A stretch of DNA of 34,049 bases from Hyphomonadaceae bacterium (GTDB taxonomy: Bacteria; Pseudomonadota; Alphaproteobacteria; Caulobacterales; Aquidulcibacteraceae): NCBI GenBank assembly GCA_021731965.1, contig JAKFWI010000228.1:1-34049 (forward strand), in the 5' to 3' direction. Within the stretch, counting starts at the first letter, position 1. Each line of letters begins with the position of its first letter. Positions 21,836 through 29,975 of this stretch are shown in pieces. The position numbers and the translations under genes are program-made. The notes beneath the pieces were generated by a model that worked only from the letters and a program-made list of their open reading frames with translations, made no database searches and was not told where the DNA came from.

Positions 21836-22674
21836 GGGTTGGCTTCACGGGTTTGCACAATCAGATGGGCCCCCGCAGGGGCTCCCTTCGGCACCGGAAA
21901 CTCCTTGAGCGTGCGAAAGCGCGCTTTGGTAAGGCCGGCGGCCATGGCTTTGTAATCAGCTGTTTCCACTTGGATTTCTAGCTTTCCCCCGGCCCATTCC
22001 AGAGCCGATAAACTGCTGGAATCGGGCAAAGCCTGTGCCAGGCGCTCAATCATTTGGGTTGGCGTGTTCGCCGAATCCCGCGCCGCCGCTCTGGATGAAA
22101 CCGCAGCGCTGAACTGACCCCAAGACGCGCCGATCAACGCACCGAGTGCGACAAAGCCAAGTGCCGCGGCTCCAGCAAAACGCAATCGCGTGCGGAAAGG
22201 CCGGCGCGGGCCGCGCAGATCATAGGCTGCGTCCTCATCCCCCTGTGCGCGCACGGCGCACAGGCGCGCACCCAGCTGGCGGCTACTTTCTTGCGCACGC
22301 AGCAGAGCATCGCGATCGCACAGCATTAGATCCAAGCGCAGCCCGCCATCCGCGTCGCGCGCTTGGCCGATCAGCGCGATCTGCTCGCGCCCGGCGGGCC
22401 ATGGCGAAAAGCCGAGCCCCTGCAATTTGGCGATCGCTTCCAGGCGGTGCCCGGCATTCGCCTGCGCCTCGGTGGTGCGGCGGATTACGCTTTCTGCCGG
22501 CAGCAGCACGATGATGCGCTCTCCCGCGCCGGGTGGCGGCGCGGATCGCCAATCCTGCCCGTCAAACACCACCGTGCGTGCTTTGCTCTCGCCGGCATGG
22601 GCCACGGCCTCATCCAGAGAATCGAGCCAGCCTTGGGCGGCCAGGAAACGCTGTTGCAGCGCCGCAGGGATCAT
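21832..22674 (-). CDS. gspL: T2SS platform protein GspL
   Basis: A 280-residue bitopic protein. A cytoplasmic domain (about 1-160, with the actin-like pattern RIIVLLPAESVIRRTTEA) would bind the ATPase GspE. A single membrane helix lies at about 166-186. A periplasmic ferredoxin-like domain (about 205-275) has LSALEWAGGKLEIQVETADY. It is shorter than the roughly 380-400 residues of enterobacterial GspL, mainly in the cytoplasmic part. Gene position between gspK and gspM, with ATGA overlaps on both sides, supports the call. Confidence 0.78.
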   Translation of the reverse strand: MIPAALQQRFLAAQGWLDSLDEAVAHAGESKARTVVFDGQDWRSAPPPGAGERIIVLLPAESVIRRTTEAQANAGHRLEAIAKLQGLGFSPWPAGREQIALIGQARDADGGLRLDLMLCDRDALLRAQESSRQLGARLCAVRAQGDEDAAYDLRGPRRPFRTRLRFAGAAALGFVALGALIGASWGQFSAAVSSRAAARDSANTPTQMIERLAQALPDSSSLSALEWAGGKLEIQVETADYKAMAAGLTKARFRTLKEFPVPKGAPAGAHLIVQTREANP

Positions 22675-23378
22675 GGGCGGGGCCTGATTCGTGGCGGGGC
22701 AGGGCTTTGGTTCGCGGCGATCACTTGGTCACTCGAAAGCGTGCGCCGAACGACGCTGGCCAGCGCCGTATCGTCAAGGTATTCGAGCCGCACGACGATG
22801 TTGCTGCGGCCGCCTCGCATCCCTGTGCCATCGGCAAAGGCCTCCGTCTCGGGACTGAAGGTCACGTCAGCCAATTGCGCTGTTTGAGCCTCGACCTCCA
22901 ACAATCCGGCCACCGGCCCGGGGGCAGTCAGCGCTTGCGGCACCACTTGCCCGCGTGTGGTCATCCAATAGCGCGCGAGCCCACCCTGGCCGATGCGCAG
23001 CTGGCTAAACATGGCCTCGACACGCGACCAGGGGCGTCCACGAACGATCTGCAAGGAATAGGTTTGCGCCTGCGCGGCACTTTCCCCAGCCATCATCAAG
23101 GCCTTGGCCAACAAGCGCGGGTCGCTTTGATTGATATCGATGAGGCCCGTGGCGAGATAGGTCCGTGGCGGGCGCTCGGTCGGAAAAAAGGCGGCTCGGG
23201 CGGCCTGCTCAAACGCCTTTTGCTCTGCTGCGCTGCGCGCTTGGCCGGCCGCGAACCGTGCCTGCGCAAAGCTCAGGGCATCGGTGGCGCGAATACTGGC
23301 TTTGGCCGCGAGGAAGCCGGCCGCGCCAAGGATGGCGATCACCGAAAGCAGAGCAAAGGCGCGTGGCTGATTGCGCAT
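22671..23378 (-). CDS. gspK: T2SS minor pseudopilin GspK
   Basis: A 235-residue minor pseudopilin that caps the pseudopilus tip. The short leader MRNQPRA is followed by FALLSVIAILGAAGF, the hydrophobic N-terminal helix. As usual for GspK, residue 5 of the mature protein is not Glu. The residue before cleavage is Ala rather than Gly. DQVIAANQSPAPP and the QVVPQALTAPGP segment fall in the expected globular domain. The protein is shorter than most GspK (about 300 or more). The ATG at 23378 is one base after the gspJ stop; an upstream in-frame extension to 23540 lies inside gspJ and lacks homology. Confidence 0.8.
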   Translation of the reverse strand: MRNQPRAFALLSVIAILGAAGFLAAKASIRATDALSFAQARFAAGQARSAAEQKAFEQAARAAFFPTERPPRTYLATGLIDINQSDPRLLAKALMMAGESAAQAQTYSLQIVRGRPWSRVEAMFSQLRIGQGGLARYWMTTRGQVVPQALTAPGPVAGLLEVEAQTAQLADVTFSPETEAFADGTGMRGGRSNIVVRLEYLDDTALASVVRRTLSSDQVIAANQSPAPPRIRPRP

Positions 23379-23379
23379 G

Positions 23380-23937
23380 TTATTGCACCACGCCGCTGCG
23401 CGCTTGCGGCCACGCATAGATGGCGCTGGGCCACGGCCGACCCTCAGACTCCAGCGAAACCCGCACCAGAGTCGGGGGGGTATCGCTATTCCATGAGGTG
23501 CTCCACGTGCCGTCGCGCCCCGCATAGGCAAAGCTGGCACCCTTTAGGCTACGCAAAACGGGGGCCGTGACTTCGCCGCCGCCGAGCAATGAGCGCCGGT
23601 GAAACACGACGTCCACGCCTTTGCGGTCGCGCCCGATGGCGTCAGCGATGTCAAGCTCCACCTCGTATAGGCCCGGGGCAGCCGGATAGCCCAATTCAGC
23701 GATCATGAAACGCAAGCCGGCACCATCGCCCTCCACTGGGCCATCCGCCGCGCGCCCGATCACGGCCTGGAGCGCATCCAGCCCGTTGACAATATCGGTA
23801 TCGCGCGCGGACATGGCACTGATGCGTGTGTCAAACCGCGCCGCTGCCGGTGCGATACCAATGAGCAGGGCCAGTGCGCCCGACGCGATGGCCAAAGCGA
23901 TCAGGACTTCGACAAGCGTGAAACCGCGTGCGCTCAC
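23380..23937 (-). CDS. gspJ: T2SS minor pseudopilin GspJ
   Basis: A 185-residue pseudopilin with a classic type III leader: MSARG followed by FTLVEVLIALAIASGALALL, with Glu5 of the mature protein present. The rest is a globular domain (RVSLESEGRPWPSAIYAWPQA near the C-terminus). Length and order (H-I-J-K) identify it as GspJ, part of the tip complex with GspI and GspK. The GTG start overlaps the gspI stop (GTGA). Confidence 0.85.
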   Translation of the reverse strand: MSARGFTLVEVLIALAIASGALALLIGIAPAAARFDTRISAMSARDTDIVNGLDALQAVIGRAADGPVEGDGAGLRFMIAELGYPAAPGLYEVELDIADAIGRDRKGVDVVFHRRSLLGGGEVTAPVLRSLKGASFAYAGRDGTWSTSWNSDTPPTLVRVSLESEGRPWPSAIYAWPQARSGVVQ

Positions 23938-24293
23938 GGTGGCACCGCCGCGGCTGGTTTCCAGAGCGGGGCCGCGCCCTCTAGCACCAGCTTTCGACCG
24001 CTCTGCGCCTGCGTTTCCACGTTCACCGAGAGGATTAACGGCGCATCGGCCGCGAACTCCGTGTGCACGCGCCAGGCCATGCCCGCCTCTTCCCCCGCAA
24101 AATCACCCGGACCCATCACTGCGGCTTGGGCCAGGCGCGCCTCGGCCAGCACGGTCAAGCGCATGATATCGCTGGCGGCGCGATTGGCGCGGGCGGCAGA
24201 ATTGGCCAGTTCGTGCAGGGTTGCAAGGCCTGCTGACGCGAGGCCAAGCGCGACCAGGGCCTCGATAAGCGTGAAGGCTGGCTTGTGCGTCAT
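23934..24293 (-). CDS. gspI: T2SS minor pseudopilin GspI
   Basis: A 119-residue minor pseudopilin. The ATG at 24293 gives a short leader MTHKPA followed by FTLIEALVALGLASAG, with Glu5 present but Ala instead of Gly before the cleavage point. The AEARLAQ motif after the helix and the length of about 120 residues are typical of GspI. The start overlaps the gspH stop as ATGA. An upstream in-frame start at 24335 would lie inside gspH. Confidence 0.87.
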   Translation of the reverse strand: MTHKPAFTLIEALVALGLASAGLATLHELANSAARANRAASDIMRLTVLAEARLAQAAVMGPGDFAGEEAGMAWRVHTEFAADAPLILSVNVETQAQSGRKLVLEGAAPLWKPAAAVPP

Positions 24294-24751
24294 GGCGCGC
24301 CGCGCAGTGACAAGCTGCAGCCACCGGTCAGCCATTGGATGGTCACCCGCGAAGACTGGCCAGGCCAGCGGATATCAACGTGCGCGCCGGTAGAGCCCCC
24401 CTGCGGGAAAAAGCGCACACCGATTTGATCGCGGGCGCTTTCGCGAGCCGCACCCGTTGCGGTGAATTGAACGCTCGCCGGTGCCTTCAGGGTAACGAGC
24501 CCGTCCGCACGAACCATCCGCGCCTCCGCATCAAATCGCAGCAAAACGGGCTGACCGGAGCGCAGCGCCAAAGCCTGCGATCGTCGGCACATTTGCTCGA
24601 CTGCTTCGGCAAAGGCGCGCCCCGATTGGCGATCGCGGGGCAAAAAAGGCGCAGCACCAGCCGCAATGATCGCCAATATCGCCATCACCACCAGCAATTC
24701 TGTGAGGGTATAACCGAAGTTAGCGGTTCGACAGATCTTTGTTCGGGCCAT
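24290..24751 (-). CDS. gspH: T2SS minor pseudopilin GspH
   Basis: A 153-residue minor pseudopilin. The leader ends NFG and the helix is YTLTELLVVMAILAIIAAG with Glu5. The rest fits the GspH/FimT domain (LALRSGQPVLLRFD, IGVRFFPQGGSTGAHVDI, near the usual positions). The gene begins 32 bp inside the end of gspG, the longest same-strand overlap in the operon. The first 13 residues of the mature helix are identical to those of GspG. Confidence 0.88.
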   Translation of the reverse strand: MARTKICRTANFGYTLTELLVVMAILAIIAAGAAPFLPRDRQSGRAFAEAVEQMCRRSQALALRSGQPVLLRFDAEARMVRADGLVTLKAPASVQFTATGAARESARDQIGVRFFPQGGSTGAHVDIRWPGQSSRVTIQWLTGGCSLSLRGAP

Positions 24752-25163
24752 CGCCGCCTTTCACTCCGTCCGCGCCGAGGCTGGAGATGCGAAAGCGCCC
24801 CGTGCTAGCCTCCAGCTCAAAGAGATAGGGTTTGCCCCAGGGGTCAACCGGGATGGCGTCTCGATCCAAATACGGCCCGGCCCAGCCCGCGCTGCCGGCC
24901 GGGGCTTCCACCAAAGCCTGCAGGCCTTCCTGCTCGGTCGGTACGCGGCCCACATCATATTCAAACAGGCCTACGGCGGACGCCAGATTGCGTATTTGTG
25001 CGGCGCAGGTCTGCGCCCGCGCATCGCTCAATCGGTTGAGCAGGCGGGGCGCGAGCAGGGCTGTGAGCAGAGCCAGGATGGCCATGACCACCAGCAATTC
25101 CGTCAAGGTATAGCCCAAGCGGCGTCGTGGATTAACGTGGGGAGAGCGCGTCGAGAAAATCAC
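24720..25163 (-). CDS. gspG: T2SS major pseudopilin GspG
   Basis: A 147-residue major pseudopilin that forms the pseudopilus. The leader ends RRRLG, followed by YTLTELLVVMAILALLTAL with Glu5. The globular domain has the GspG hallmarks YDVGRVPTEQEGLQAL, PYLDRDAIPVDPWGKPY and SLGADGVKGGDGPNKDL, the last forming the calcium-binding loop. The GTG start at 25163 overlaps the gspF stop as GTGA. Cleavage and assembly would need the prepilin peptidase encoded upstream. Confidence 0.95.
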   Translation of the reverse strand: MIFSTRSPHVNPRRRLGYTLTELLVVMAILALLTALLAPRLLNRLSDARAQTCAAQIRNLASAVGLFEYDVGRVPTEQEGLQALVEAPAGSAGWAGPYLDRDAIPVDPWGKPYLFELEASTGRFRISSLGADGVKGGDGPNKDLSNR

Positions 25164-26353
25164 AAGGCGTCCAATGCTCCTTGGCTGGCGGCCGACAATG
25201 CACTAAGTAACGTCAGTACAATGTAGCCGACGACGAGTCCAACCAGCAAGATCGCGGCGGGTTCGGCAATCCGCACCCAGCGCTTGGCTGCATGCTCAGC
25301 TTGACCATCCAGCAGGTCAGCGAGCCGGCGCGCGGCATTGGTCATGGCACCCGCTTCGATGGCGCTCCCAAGCAATTCAATGGCGATAGGCGGCAAGAGC
25401 TGTGCGCTCGCCAAGGCAAGCGCCAGATCTTCCCCGCGGCGAACCCCCTGCAAAGCCCGGGTCATGGCCGCGCGTGCCGCGCAGTTCGCTATCGATACCG
25501 AGGCAAGCTTGACCGATTCAGAAGCCGATGCGCCCGATTCGCTGGCCAAAGCCAAGGTGCGCACGAAGCGGGCAGCCTCAACATGGCGTATCGCCGCACC
25601 GATGCCCGGCACGCGCAGCAAAAAGGCATCCACCTGCGCGCGGAGCGCAGCATTGAGCCACACCGCCACCGCGCCACTCGCCGCAAGCGCCCCGCCCGCG
25701 GCGAGGTAAGGCAGTGCCCCGCGCAGCCAGTTGGCCGCGGCAAACACCGCGGCGGCATCTTTGGGCAGTTTTGCACCCGCACCCCGCAGCGCCGATTCAA
25801 ACTGTGGCAGGATGAAAACCGCGAGGCCGCTCAATATGGCCACCGCGGCGAAGATGAGCAAAACGGGGTAGATCAAAGCGTTGATCAATTCCCCACGCAC
25901 GGCGCTGCGTCGATCCCAATCCTTCGAGAGTTCGGCCAGGCCGGTCGCCAAGGCACCGGAGGCTTCAGCCGCGCCGGCCGAGCCAGAGAACCAAGCAGGA
26001 AAAACCTCCTGATGGCGCTGCATCGCTTCGGAAAAGCTGGCCCCGCCGCGCACTTCGCTAAGCAGGTCGCCTGCCAGCTTGGCCATGCGTCGATCGCTCG
26101 CGGAGCGAGCCATGGCGTTGAGGGCGGCATCGGGGCGCATGCGTGCGCTCAACAAGATCGAGATTTCCCGGGCGAACCGCCCTGCCAGATTGCCGCCCGA
26201 TCCCGCCCGAATCGTCGGGGCAGGTGAGACGGAGATGATCGCCCCCAGCCCCGCCCGGTGATTGGCCACCACATCGTGCGCAGAGGGGGCCGTGACCCGC
26301 TGTTTGCTGGTCTTGCCCGCCCGATCGAGGATTTCGACCACGAAATCAGGCAT
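25160..26353 (-). CDS. gspF: T2SS inner-membrane platform protein GspF
   Basis: A 397-residue polytopic protein with two T2SSF domains (about 60-185 and 265-385). Membrane helices lie near ALIYPVLLIFAAVAILSGL, in the middle segment LPYLAAGGALAASGAVAV and at the C-terminus AAILLVGLVVGYIVLTLLSAL. The YPVLL motif and the repeated Leu-rich FAREISILLSARM / FVRTLALASESG starts are hallmarks. The ATG at 26353 overlaps the gspE end by 8 bp; an upstream extension to 26425 lies within gspE. The protein couples the ATPase GspE to pseudopilus growth. Confidence 0.92.
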   Translation of the reverse strand: MPDFVVEILDRAGKTSKQRVTAPSAHDVVANHRAGLGAIISVSPAPTIRAGSGGNLAGRFAREISILLSARMRPDAALNAMARSASDRRMAKLAGDLLSEVRGGASFSEAMQRHQEVFPAWFSGSAGAAEASGALATGLAELSKDWDRRSAVRGELINALIYPVLLIFAAVAILSGLAVFILPQFESALRGAGAKLPKDAAAVFAAANWLRGALPYLAAGGALAASGAVAVWLNAALRAQVDAFLLRVPGIGAAIRHVEAARFVRTLALASESGASASESVKLASVSIANCAARAAMTRALQGVRRGEDLALALASAQLLPPIAIELLGSAIEAGAMTNAARRLADLLDGQAEHAAKRWVRIAEPAAILLVGLVVGYIVLTLLSALSAASQGALDAL

Positions 26354-27962
26354 CGACAATGCCCAATACGCGGCGGATTTCCTGCGCGCTGGTGACGCCG
26401 GCGCGTACCTGGCGGTAGGCATCATCCAACAGGCTGGGAAGGGCCTCGCAATCCGATTGGATCAAATCTTGGCTGGAAACGCCGCTGCGAATTAGGGCTG
26501 CCCGCGCTGCATCGAATGGCAAGGGCTCAAACACCCCGACGCGCCCGCGATAGCCGGTTTGTTCGCAGCTAGGGCAGCCAACCGCTTCAAAGCCCGCGCC
26601 CAAACCGGACCCCGCTTCTGCTCCGGCGTGGTGGGTGGTTTGGCGTCGGCACGTCGCGCACAGCCGGCGCACTAGCCGCTGGGCGAGCGACAGCCGCAGG
26701 GTAGAGCGCAACAAGGACGGCTCCACCCCCAGATCGAGCAAACGCGGCACGGCACCCGCCGCGTCATTGGCGTGCACCGTGGCCAACACCAGATGGCCAG
26801 TTAACGCCGCATCGACGGCGATCTGCGCGGTTTCACCATCGCGCAATTCCCCGACCACCAGGATGTCGGGATCATGGCGCAGGATGGAGCGCAGCGCCGT
26901 GGCAAAGGTCAAGCCGATCTCAGGGCGCACAGCGATTTGGTGTACGCCGTCCAACCGGTGCTCGATCGGATCCTCGATCGAGATGATCTTGCGGCTGGGG
27001 TGATTGAGCTGCGAAACCATGCCCGCCAGCGTGGTGGATTTGCCCGCACCCGTTGGGCCGGCCACGATGATCAAGCCGAAGGGCGCGCTCAGTGCGCTGT
27101 GCAACAGCGCCAGTTGCGGCTCCGAAAACCCGAGGCCAGATAGGGCAATGGTTTGGGTGCGGTCCTCCAGCAGACGGATGGAGACATTCTCGCCATGCTC
27201 GGCTGGGGCGGTGGCGACCCGAAGATCGAGCGTGCGGTCCCCGAGCGTGACGCGCGCGCGCCCGTCCTGTGGCAGCCTGCGATCTGCGATGTCCAGCCCG
27301 GCGATGATCTTCATCCGCGAGATAACAGAGCGCGCGGCGCCCGGCGAGATCGAGCCTGCCTCGTGCAGCACGCCATCAATACGGATGCGTATGCGCAAGC
27401 GATCGCGAAAGCTTTCAATGTGGAGATCAGAGGCGCGCCTGCGCGCCGCCAACGCGAGGAAATCATCCACCAGCCGCACCGTGGGCGTTTCCCCCGCCGC
27501 GCGAAGCAGGCCTTCGGCGTCATCCTCATCGGTTTCGGTTTGCGCAAAGCCGCCATCGGTATCGCGCAGCAAAGCGCGCTCGATGTCGTCGAACTGCCCA
27601 ATGACGATCCGTAAGCGCCCGCGCGCCGCGGCACGCAGCGCATCGACCGCTTCGATTTGGGTGGGATCGGCCATGGCCACGATCAGGTGATCGCCCTCAA
27701 GCGCAAGCGGTACGGCGCAAATCTTTGCCAGAAAGCGTGTTGAGAGGATCTCCCCCCAAAAGGGTGCCTCAGGGTAATGCGCCCGCTGGGCTTGGGTCAG
27801 GCCGGTGGCTCTCGACAAGGCGCTGGCAATGCTGGCGTCCGAGGCCAAGCCAAGCCGGCGAATAACCAGCGCGATCGGCTCACCGGTTTGGGTCGCCATG
27901 TCTCGAGCACGCTGCAGCTCTTGGGGCGCGATCTCGCTCAGGGCCTTGGTCCAGTCGGTCAC
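26346..27962 (-). CDS. gspE: T2SS assembly ATPase GspE
   Basis: A 538-residue cytoplasmic ATPase. An N-terminal MshEN-like domain covers about 30-130. The PilB/GspE motor follows, with Walker A GPTGAGKST (302-310), the Asp box ISIEDPIEH (327-335), Walker B ILVVGELRD (367-375) and the His box near 390-398 (THLVLATVH type). A four-Cys zinc motif has Cys435/438 and Cys463/466, with an unusually long spacer rich in Gly/Ala/His. The start is a GTG at 27962, 22 nt after the RgpF-like gene, with no clear ribosome site. It powers pseudopilus extension. Confidence 0.96.
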   Translation of the reverse strand: MTDWTKALSEIAPQELQRARDMATQTGEPIALVIRRLGLASDASIASALSRATGLTQAQRAHYPEAPFWGEILSTRFLAKICAVPLALEGDHLIVAMADPTQIEAVDALRAAARGRLRIVIGQFDDIERALLRDTDGGFAQTETDEDDAEGLLRAAGETPTVRLVDDFLALAARRRASDLHIESFRDRLRIRIRIDGVLHEAGSISPGAARSVISRMKIIAGLDIADRRLPQDGRARVTLGDRTLDLRVATAPAEHGENVSIRLLEDRTQTIALSGLGFSEPQLALLHSALSAPFGLIIVAGPTGAGKSTTLAGMVSQLNHPSRKIISIEDPIEHRLDGVHQIAVRPEIGLTFATALRSILRHDPDILVVGELRDGETAQIAVDAALTGHLVLATVHANDAAGAVPRLLDLGVEPSLLRSTLRLSLAQRLVRRLCATCRRQTTHHAGAEAGSGLGAGFEAVGCPSCEQTGYRGRVGVFEPLPFDAARAALIRSGVSSQDLIQSDCEALPSLLDDAYRQVRAGVTSAQEIRRVLGIVDA

Positions 27963-27984
27963 GATGTCACGCTTAGTCCGCGGC

Positions 27985-28989
27985 TCATGGCGCGCGATTG
28001 CGCACCAGTCCGCGCAAATGGCGATCGATCATCGAGATGTCATATTGGCTCACGGTGCTGACTAAATTGCGCCAGGTAAAGAGATTCTCGATACGCTGCG
28101 AATTGTCGATCAAAAGATCGCGCTTGATGAAGGGGTATTTGAATTGCTTGATCAGAACATCCCAGTAAAAATGCGTGGCATTGAGAGGTGTGCCATCTTT
28201 GGTGTGATGTGCAACCCGTTTCGAAATAAAAGCATTTTTTCGCGCCGACTGGTTGATTTTTTTTAGGTATGCTTCACGCGTGCGCGCGTATGAAAATACG
28301 GTTTCGACACGCAAGCCGGCGCGGATCAGTTTTTGTGAAAGCCCCACCTCGTGCTGATTAATAGCGTATTCCTTGCCGTTGCAAAAGATCATTTTGCGCC
28401 AGAATTGAGCAAACACCTGCGATCGCAGGGCGTTGGCCCGAAACAGCAGAAAATAGCTTTGCAGATGCCAGGCGCGATCCCAGGAATCGGTCAAACCCCA
28501 GACATCTGCGCTGTCATCACACCGCGCAAGGACCGGCCTTAAATCATGCAGCGGCCCGTAAACACTGTCATTGACCAGCAGCAAGCAGTCAAGATTTTGA
28601 AAGTTGGGGATTTCGGCGATGGCATCATTATAGGCACCGAAATCATAGCCGCGATTGACCCGAAACAGCGTCAGCGCCACATGCGGCGTGATGCGTGCAA
28701 TTTCAGAATGCACGAGTTTCTTGCACGAGGTCGCGAAGATGACGGCAAAGCCAGCCTCCTGCAGGCATTTCGCGTAATTGACCACATAATCATGGACTCG
28801 GCTGCGCGGATCCCAATGCACCAGTACCGCAACGCGCCTGGCCTGGTGCAGGGATTTCGCCCCTGGCACGCGCTGCCGGATTCGCGGCATCCAACCAATC
28901 AAGCAACCCAACATCAAGCTGCTGACAAGCGATGCCAAAGCCCGCGCCCTTCGCAGCGCGGCGAGGATGGGTCTCGTCTTTGGGATCAT
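27985..28989 (-). CDS. RgpF-like (rhamnan synthesis protein F family) glycan biosynthesis protein
   Basis: A 334-residue protein. After a short basic and hydrophobic N-terminal stretch (about 15-35), the body follows the RgpF pattern: VAVLVHWDPRSRVHDYVVNY, RVNRGYDFGAYNDAI, LLLVNDSVYGPL, DVWGLTDSW and LQSYFLLFRANAL, then PLNATHFYWDVLI. RgpF-family proteins take part in synthesis of rhamnose-containing cell-surface polysaccharides in streptococci and in O-antigen loci of Gram-negatives. The acceptor here is unknown. It overlaps the upstream methyltransferase-like gene by ATGA and is 22 nt from gspE, so it is embedded in the secretion operon. Local base composition is AT-richer than the gsp genes, consistent with later arrival. 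Confidence 0.85.
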   Translation of the reverse strand: MIPKTRPILAALRRARALASLVSSLMLGCLIGWMPRIRQRVPGAKSLHQARRVAVLVHWDPRSRVHDYVVNYAKCLQEAGFAVIFATSCKKLVHSEIARITPHVALTLFRVNRGYDFGAYNDAIAEIPNFQNLDCLLLVNDSVYGPLHDLRPVLARCDDSADVWGLTDSWDRAWHLQSYFLLFRANALRSQVFAQFWRKMIFCNGKEYAINQHEVGLSQKLIRAGLRVETVFSYARTREAYLKKINQSARKNAFISKRVAHHTKDGTPLNATHFYWDVLIKQFKYPFIKRDLLIDNSQRIENLFTWRNLVSTVSQYDISMIDRHLRGLVRNRAP

Positions 28990-29942
28990 GGTGAGATCCG
29001 TCCGGTTTCGGCGCGCTCATCGCGCGAAAACCTCTCAAGATCGGTTTGCGGCAACGGGCCCTGAGCGCGCACGGGCGGGCGGGCAAAGGCGGCGCGCGCC
29101 ACCAAATCCTTGCCGTCCCTCGCCACCTCGAGCCATGGAAAATCTTGGCGTGCCAAACTGGCTTCTAGGCCCGCGCGTGAATACAGCACCGGGCACAAAT
29201 ACGGTGCGGCGAGTGCCAGTGCCCCGTCCCCAGTTCGCTGACCCTGCTGGATCTGCTCACAATCACGGCAGGTGATCAGCAGGCAGGACCACGCCCCCAT
29301 GCAGGATTTCATCAGGGCCAACAGCATATCAGGGCGATCAAATTGCTCGATCAAGCGAAAGGCAGCCACAACGTCAAAGGGAAAGTCACCCGGACGCTGG
29401 GCCTCGATCAGCGCGTTTTGCTCCGCGCGGGACGCCGCCGGCACAAAGTTACCCGGATGGGCAGCGCTAGCGCGCCATCCCAGCACATCTCTTGCGAAAG
29501 CCAGCGTCAGTCCGGGGGGGCGTCCGAACTCACAATAAGATTGCACCTCGGTGGGCGGGAATTGCCAGAGCAGGTCGGCGCATTGGCTGAAATCGGCATC
29601 CGCCTGTTGGGCGGGCGGCATGATTTGCGGGCCGGTAGAGCCGCCGGCAGGATCAGCCCGCAGGGAACGGCATTTTGGGCAGCATTCGTAAGAGCCGCGC
29701 TCTTCGCCATTGGCCACCACGCTCACGAAATGCACCATGGCGTCAGAGCCGAGGCAGGCTGGGCAGGGGAGAGACGGCGAAGTTTTCACCGCTTCCCCGG
29801 ACCCGCTCCAGTCAAGCTGGATTCGATCGAGGCTCAGAGCTGGGGTCATCCGCGCGGGCTGCGTCGTCGATCTGCCAAGTCCGAGCGCGGCCTGCAAGTC
29901 CCCGATCAGGATGGGGTCCTTCGGAAGAGCGCCGCGTTCCAT
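28986..29942 (-). CDS. Zinc-ribbon, methyltransferase-like protein with a degenerate SAM motif
   Basis: A 318-residue cytosolic protein. A zinc ribbon is formed by Cys60, Cys63, Cys88 and Cys91 (CPAC and CPKC), a front end typical of sugar methyltransferases. The following region has the methyltransferase-like blocks FDVVAAFRLIEQFDRPDMLLALMKSC and CLLITC. The expected glycine-rich SAM loop reads CEFGRPPGLTLAFA at about 137-150, lacking GxGxG, so activity is doubtful. ATG at 29942; the stop overlaps the RgpF-like gene by ATGA. Together with that gene it forms a glycan-type pair between the prepilin peptidase and gspE. It shares its architecture in part with the protein at 15193-16767. Confidence 0.65.
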   Translation of the reverse strand: MERGALPKDPILIGDLQAALGLGRSTTQPARMTPALSLDRIQLDWSGSGEAVKTSPSLPCPACLGSDAMVHFVSVVANGEERGSYECCPKCRSLRADPAGGSTGPQIMPPAQQADADFSQCADLLWQFPPTEVQSYCEFGRPPGLTLAFARDVLGWRASAAHPGNFVPAASRAEQNALIEAQRPGDFPFDVVAAFRLIEQFDRPDMLLALMKSCMGAWSCLLITCRDCEQIQQGQRTGDGALALAAPYLCPVLYSRAGLEASLARQDFPWLEVARDGKDLVARAAFARPPVRAQGPLPQTDLERFSRDERAETGRISP

Positions 29943-29975
29943 GGCTTTAGCCTCAGTCTAGATAGGGCCGTTAAT

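Noticed and set aside
22533-23570. 345-codon plus-strand open frame
   Set aside because: Antisense to gspL, gspK and gspJ. The product is low-complexity and the overlapping minus-strand operon structure is coherent.
25292-26227. 311-codon plus-strand open frame
   Set aside because: Antisense to gspF, which has clear membrane helices and family motifs.
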